A stretch of 17,155 nt of DNA. Source: Bryobacterales bacterium (lineage in GTDB: Bacteria; Acidobacteriota; Terriglobia; Bryobacterales; Bryobacteraceae). The position numbers were made by a program, and so were the translations under genes. Under the pieces are notes generated by a model. It did not search any database. It was not told where the DNA came from and worked only from the letters and a program-made list of their open reading frames with translations. Below are positions 13,460-17,155 of this stretch, one piece after another. The stretch's first letter is position 1. Every line of letters begins with the position of its first letter. Where the stretch lies: positions 1 to 17,155 of the forward strand of contig PKYZ01000128.1 of NCBI GenBank assembly GCA_003132865.1. Direction: 5' to 3'.

Positions 13460-16117
13460 ATGGACAGCGCACGTTGGCATCGCATTCAAACGTTGTTTCA
13501 CGAAACGGCGGACCTTCCCGAGCACCAACGTCATACCTTCCTGAAGGATGCTTGCCACGGCGACGATGCGCTCATGGCGGACGTGCTGGCCATGCTGGAG
13601 GAGGATTCCCGAGGCGCCTCCCTGCTGGATGGCGACGTGGCCCACCTCGCGCATCGCATCGTCGGCAACGGAGCTTCTCCTTCATTCGCCACCAAGGACT
13701 TCGGCCCGTATCACATCGGGAGCGTGCTCGGCGAGGGCGGCATGGGCGTGGTGTACCTCGCCCAGCGCGACGATCTCGGCAGTCTGGTCGCCATCAAGAT
13801 CCTGCGTGACGCCTGGCTCTCTCCCGCCCGCCGCGAACGCTTCCTCAGCGAGCAGCGCACGCTCGCGCAACTGAATCATCCATCCATCGCGCGGCTCTAC
13901 GACGCGGATACCCTCGCCGACGGAACCCCGTGGTTCGTCATGGAGTATGTCGACGGCCTCCCGCTGACCGAGTACTGCTGGCAACGCGGGTTATCCATCC
14001 GGCAGCGCCTCCAATCGTTTCGTTCCGTGTGCGAGGCCGTGCAACACGCCCACCAGCATGCCATCATCCACCGCGACCTGAAGCCGTCGAACATCCTCGT
14101 GAAACCCGACGGAACCGTCAGGCTGCTCGACTTTGGCATTGCCAAACAACTCGACGTCCTGGACAAGCCGGCGGATCAGACCCTCACGGGCTTACGGCTG
14201 ATGACGCCGGCCTACGCTGCGCCCGAGCAGGTTCGCGGCGGCCCGGTGGGGGTCTACACGGATGTTTACTCGCTGGGAGCGATCCTCTATGAATTGCTGT
14301 CCGGCCGGCTTCCGTTCGACCTGTCCAACCGGACGCCCGCCGAAGCCGGCGCGATGATCGCAGAGCGCCAACCGGATAAACCGTCGGCGGCGGCCAGACG
14401 GACGGCTGAAGTGGCTGGCACGAGCCCGCGAATTGCCCCCGCCGGCAAGACGGCCTGGGCCGACCTGGACGTGCTGTGCATCACCGCCATGCACAAGGAC
14501 CCCCAGCGCAGGTACCGATCGGTGGAGGCCCTGATTCGAGACGTCGACCATTACCTGAACGCCGAGCCCCTGGAAGCGCGGCCGGACAATGCGCGCTACC
14601 GGCTGCGCAAGTTCGCCAGCCGCAACCGGCGCTCTGTTACCGCGGCGGCTGTAGTGCTCACGATCGTCGCCAGCCTGGTCGTCTTCTTCACGGTGAGGTT
14701 GGCGGCGGCGCGTAACCGTACTCTGGCCGAGGCGGCTCGCACACAACGCATCCAGCGCTTCATGCTCAACCTGTTCGGCGATCAAGCTGCCGGCCCCGCC
14801 GATAGTCTGCGCGTGGTGACGCTGCTGGATCGGGGCGTCGAAGAGGCGCGCATCCTCGATCGGGAGCCCGCCGTGCAGGCCGAACTCTATCAGACGCTCG
14901 GCGGCATCTACCAGAAGCTGGGCAAACTGGATCGGGCCGACGCGCTGCTCGGTACCGCCCTGGAGCGGCGCCGGGCGATCTATGGCCGCGACCACCCCGA
15001 AGTGGCGGAGAGCCTGGTGGCGCTAGGTCTGCTGCGAATCAGCCAAGCGCGACTCGAAGAAGCCGAACGGCTGATCCGCGATGGGTTCGAAATGAGCCGC
15101 TTGGTCCTGCCGGCCAACGACCCGGCCGTGGCGAGGGCCACGTCCGCCTTGGGTAAGGTGCTGGAACACCGCGGCAGGTACCCTCAGGCCGTAACGATGC
15201 TTGAGGAAGCCATCCGGCTGCAATCCGCGCCGGGCGGCGCAGTTCCCGACCTTGCGGACAGCTTGAGTGAGCTGGCGAACGCGCAGTTCTACCTCGGCGG
15301 CTACGCCATTTCCGATTCCTTGAACCGCCGGCTGCTGGCGATGCACCGCCAAATGTACGGCGGACGCCACCCGCTAGTCGCCGACGATTTGATCAACCTC
15401 AGCGCCATCCAGTACACCCTGGGGCATTACTCGGAAGCGGAAGGATTCGCCCGCGAGGCGCTCGATATCAATCAATCCTGGTATGGCAAGGATCATCCCG
15501 AGGTCGCATCCAGCTTGACATTCCTGGGGCAGGCGCTGGGCCGCCAAAACCGCTATGACGAGGCGGAAGACGTGCTGCAACAGTCGCTCGCCATTCAGGA
15601 GCGGGTCTACGGGACGATGCACAACCGGGTTGCGCTGGCGCTCAACGAGTTGGGAAACGTGGATCTGAAGCGCGGAAAACTGGATGAGGCGGAGGCGCGA
15701 TTCCGCCGCGCGGTGGATATCTATCGCGCGGTGAATGGCGACCGCCATTATTCGGTCGCCATCGCGTTGAGTAATCTGGGCGGCGTGTACCTGGAAAGGA
15801 AGCAGTACGCCCGTGCCGAGCAGCTACTCAGGGAAGTAATCGTGCGCTTCACAGAAGCGCTTTCCGCCGATCACCTGAACACCGGCGTCGCGCAGCTCAG
15901 GCTGGGACGCACGCTCTTGCGCGAGCGCCGCTACGGTGAGGCGGAAACTCACCTTCTGGCCGGTTATGAGATCATCGGCAAGCAAACCAGCCCCTCGATC
16001 GGTTGGCTGCAGGCGGCTCGCCTGGATCTCGCGACCCTGTATGACGAGTCGGGCCATCCGGAGAAAGCCGCGCGTTATCGCGGAGGGGACAAACTGGCGG
16101 GCGGCGGAAGCAAGTGA
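13460..16117 (+). CDS. Membrane Ser/Thr protein kinase with TPR repeats
   Basis: An 885-residue Hanks-type kinase. Residues 1-75 form a helical N-terminal segment seen in many acidobacterial kinases (RWHRIQTLFHETADLPEHQR). The kinase domain covers about 83-375: glycine loop GEGGMG from 91, catalytic Lys K113 (AIK), HRDLKPSN from 204 with D206, DFG at 224-226, and APEQ in the P+1 region. All catalytic residues are present. A single membrane helix lies near 392-416 (VTAAAVVLTIVASLVVFF). The remaining ~440 residues, on the other side of the membrane, hold about ten TPR units of ~42 residues of the kinesin-light-chain type (e.g. LNELGNVDLKRGKLDEAE), probably a protein-binding sensor. It follows the sigma gene by 27 bp, so the two are probably co-transcribed, and the sigma factor is the obvious candidate substrate. 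Confidence 0.93.
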   Translation: MDSARWHRIQTLFHETADLPEHQRHTFLKDACHGDDALMADVLAMLEEDSRGASLLDGDVAHLAHRIVGNGASPSFATKDFGPYHIGSVLGEGGMGVVYLAQRDDLGSLVAIKILRDAWLSPARRERFLSEQRTLAQLNHPSIARLYDADTLADGTPWFVMEYVDGLPLTEYCWQRGLSIRQRLQSFRSVCEAVQHAHQHAIIHRDLKPSNILVKPDGTVRLLDFGIAKQLDVLDKPADQTLTGLRLMTPAYAAPEQVRGGPVGVYTDVYSLGAILYELLSGRLPFDLSNRTPAEAGAMIAERQPDKPSAAARRTAEVAGTSPRIAPAGKTAWADLDVLCITAMHKDPQRRYRSVEALIRDVDHYLNAEPLEARPDNARYRLRKFASRNRRSVTAAAVVLTIVASLVVFFTVRLAAARNRTLAEAARTQRIQRFMLNLFGDQAAGPADSLRVVTLLDRGVEEARILDREPAVQAELYQTLGGIYQKLGKLDRADALLGTALERRRAIYGRDHPEVAESLVALGLLRISQARLEEAERLIRDGFEMSRLVLPANDPAVARATSALGKVLEHRGRYPQAVTMLEEAIRLQSAPGGAVPDLADSLSELANAQFYLGGYAISDSLNRRLLAMHRQMYGGRHPLVADDLINLSAIQYTLGHYSEAEGFAREALDINQSWYGKDHPEVASSLTFLGQALGRQNRYDEAEDVLQQSLAIQERVYGTMHNRVALALNELGNVDLKRGKLDEAEARFRRAVDIYRAVNGDRHYSVAIALSNLGGVYLERKQYARAEQLLREVIVRFTEALSADHLNTGVAQLRLGRTLLRERRYGEAETHLLAGYEIIGKQTSPSIGWLQAARLDLATLYDESGHPEKAARYRGGDKLAGGGSK

Positions 16118-17119
16118 CTCGGCACACGCAAGAAAGCCGCCGAGCCCGGGGCTCGGCGGCGAAGAGAAGGGGTCTTGCGGGCTGCCCACACTGGAGTCGA
16201 ATACCAGGAAGGTTGCCGACTCGCTTCCAACGATGGAAGGAGTGAAGAACACCGTGAACATACAGGTACCCTCTGGGGCCAGCAACCCTCCACAAGGGGG
16301 CTCACTCCCGCTGGCACTGAAGTCTTTGCCAAGGATGCCTCCGTTGCTGGTCGCGGCCGGGAGAGTCACCGTGGTGGGGCCCACGTTGGTCATGGTGACC
16401 GTGCCGGAGACCGGAATCCCGACGGCTACGATTCCGAAGTTGACCACCGATGGATTGAACTTGATCAAAGTCCCGATCCCCGCCAAGTCCACGGTCTGCG
16501 GGCTGGTCGCATCGCTATTCGTTACGGTCACCATACCTGTCGCATAGCCGCTGGCAGTGGGCTGGAATTCGGCGTAGATAAAGCAAGTGCCATTAATCGC
16601 CACGACCTTGTTGTTGGTGCAGGTGGTGGTGGCGGTGGTCAGAAACGGACCGCTGGCGGATACGGCATGCGCGCCCAGAGTGATGGCGGCGGTGGTCTTG
16701 TTGGTGAGCGTGATCTTGGTGGCGCTGCTGGTAGTGCCCACGGTTTGCGCGGCGAAGGTCACGGACGCGGGACTAAAGGTAACGGTGCTGGTGCCGGTCC
16801 CGCTCATGCCTACCAGTTGCGGACTGGTGGGATCGCTGTCGTTGATCAGCAAAACGCCTTTCTTCGTCCCGGTGCTTTGCGGCTTAAAGGTCAGGTCGAC
16901 GATGCAACTTGCGGTGGGCGCCAAGGTGCTACCCGACGGCGGGCAGGCATTCGAGGAAATGGCGAAGTCCGTGGTCTCGCTTAAAGTAATCGCGCCCATG
17001 GTGACACTGGTCGTGCCCTTGTTGGTGATGGTTACGTTCTTGGCGGCGCTGGCGACCTTCACCGGCTGATTGCCGAAAACCCGGAGCGGATCGCAGCCGC
17101 GCTTGCGCGTTGCGAACAA
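15824..17119 (-). CDS. ASH/choice-of-anchor D repeat protein, degraded or truncated frame
   Basis: The open frame gives 431 residues, but only the first ~315 (17119 to 16175) look like protein: three ASH-like beta domains of ~100 residues (FGNQPVKVASAAKNVTITN ... LTFKPQSTGTKKG ... SPQLVGMSGTG, and two more). The third domain stops abruptly at GSPQ, where a strand such as TVSLSGTG should follow. The frame then runs through a terminator hairpin and 294 bp antisense to the kinase gene. At the 5' end there is no signal peptide, the start is TTG, and an in-frame TAG lies at 17138-17140, so the true N-terminus is missing or out of frame. ASH proteins of this kind are normally exported and of unknown function. 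I regard it as a remnant, or as a gene damaged at both ends. Confidence 0.55.
   Translation of the reverse strand: MFATRKRGCDPLRVFGNQPVKVASAAKNVTITNKGTTSVTMGAITLSETTDFAISSNACPPSGSTLAPTASCIVDLTFKPQSTGTKKGVLLINDSDPTSPQLVGMSGTGTSTVTFSPASVTFAAQTVGTTSSATKITLTNKTTAAITLGAHAVSASGPFLTTATTTCTNNKVVAINGTCFIYAEFQPTASGYATGMVTVTNSDATSPQTVDLAGIGTLIKFNPSVVNFGIVAVGIPVSGTVTMTNVGPTTVTLPAATSNGGILGKDFSASGSEPPCGGLLAPEGTCMFTVFFTPSIVGSESATFLVFDSSVGSPQDPFSSPPSPGLGGFLACAESLASAARQFVPSAITRGFLRMARLVIQGREIQASRLQPTDRGAGLLADDLITGQKVSFRLTVAALAQERASQPELRDAGVQVIGGKRFCEAHDYFPE
16136..16160 (-). terminator. Strong intrinsic terminator hairpin
   Basis: A perfect 11-bp GC-rich stem (GCCGCCGAGCC / GGCTCGGCGGC) with a 3-nt loop. On the minus strand it is followed by TTTCTTG, the expected T-tract, so it is oriented to stop the ASH frame. 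It also lies 18 bp after the kinase stop and could stop that transcript, although the plus-strand side is purine-rich. Confidence 0.8.
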
Positions 17120-17155
17120 AAACTCAGATAGGCCGTGCTAGTCTAGAAGCCCTGG

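Overview
The window reads as chromosomal DNA of an Acidobacteriota bacterium, most like the Solibacter/Bryobacter group. The clues are high GC content, a protein of the 'VWFA-related Acidobacterial domain' family, a sigma factor paired with a Ser/Thr kinase carrying TPR repeats, and large exported beta-repeat proteins (BACON-like, Big_1-like, ASH/choice-of-anchor). Heptose nucleotide genes indicate a Gram-negative envelope. No rRNA, tRNA, CRISPR array, transposase or phage gene was seen.

Positions 1-2180: two overlapping minus-strand genes cover three of the five steps to ADP-L-glycero-D-manno-heptose: a PfkB-type heptose 7-phosphate kinase, and a fusion of heptose 1-phosphate adenylyltransferase with the GmhB phosphatase. 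The fusion gene ends inside a small hairpin-forming intergenic repeat. Positions 2180-4730: an exported DUF1579-like/VOC fusion (minus) is divergent from an AraC-type regulator (plus), which is followed by a GyrI-like gene. This stretch shows lesions: the AraC gene lacks a normal start where homology says it should begin, the GyrI-like gene is frameshifted, and the VOC fusion keeps a strong internal ribosome binding site.

Positions 4800-7740: a secreted von Willebrand A protein (plus) converges on a two-gene minus-strand operon encoding a small helical protein and a nucleotidyltransferase-fold protein, possibly toxin-antitoxin-like. Positions 7816-12702: one very long minus-strand gene encodes an exported protein of about 1628 residues with eleven alternating BACON-like domains followed by four near-identical Big_1-like domains. 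Divergent from it are a sigma factor of the kinase-associated ECF type (12848-13432) and, 27 bp later, a membrane Ser/Thr kinase with about ten TPRs (13460-16117). These two probably form a kinase-to-sigma signalling pair. Converging on the kinase is an ASH-repeat reading frame (from 17119) that looks broken at both ends and runs without a stop through a strong terminator hairpin at 16136-16160.

The most noteworthy items are the rearranged heptose enzyme fusion, the sigma/kinase pair beside the giant repeat protein, the VOC fusion with an internal start, and the ASH frame running non-stop into a terminator. All functional statements rest on motif recognition by eye; no database search was run.
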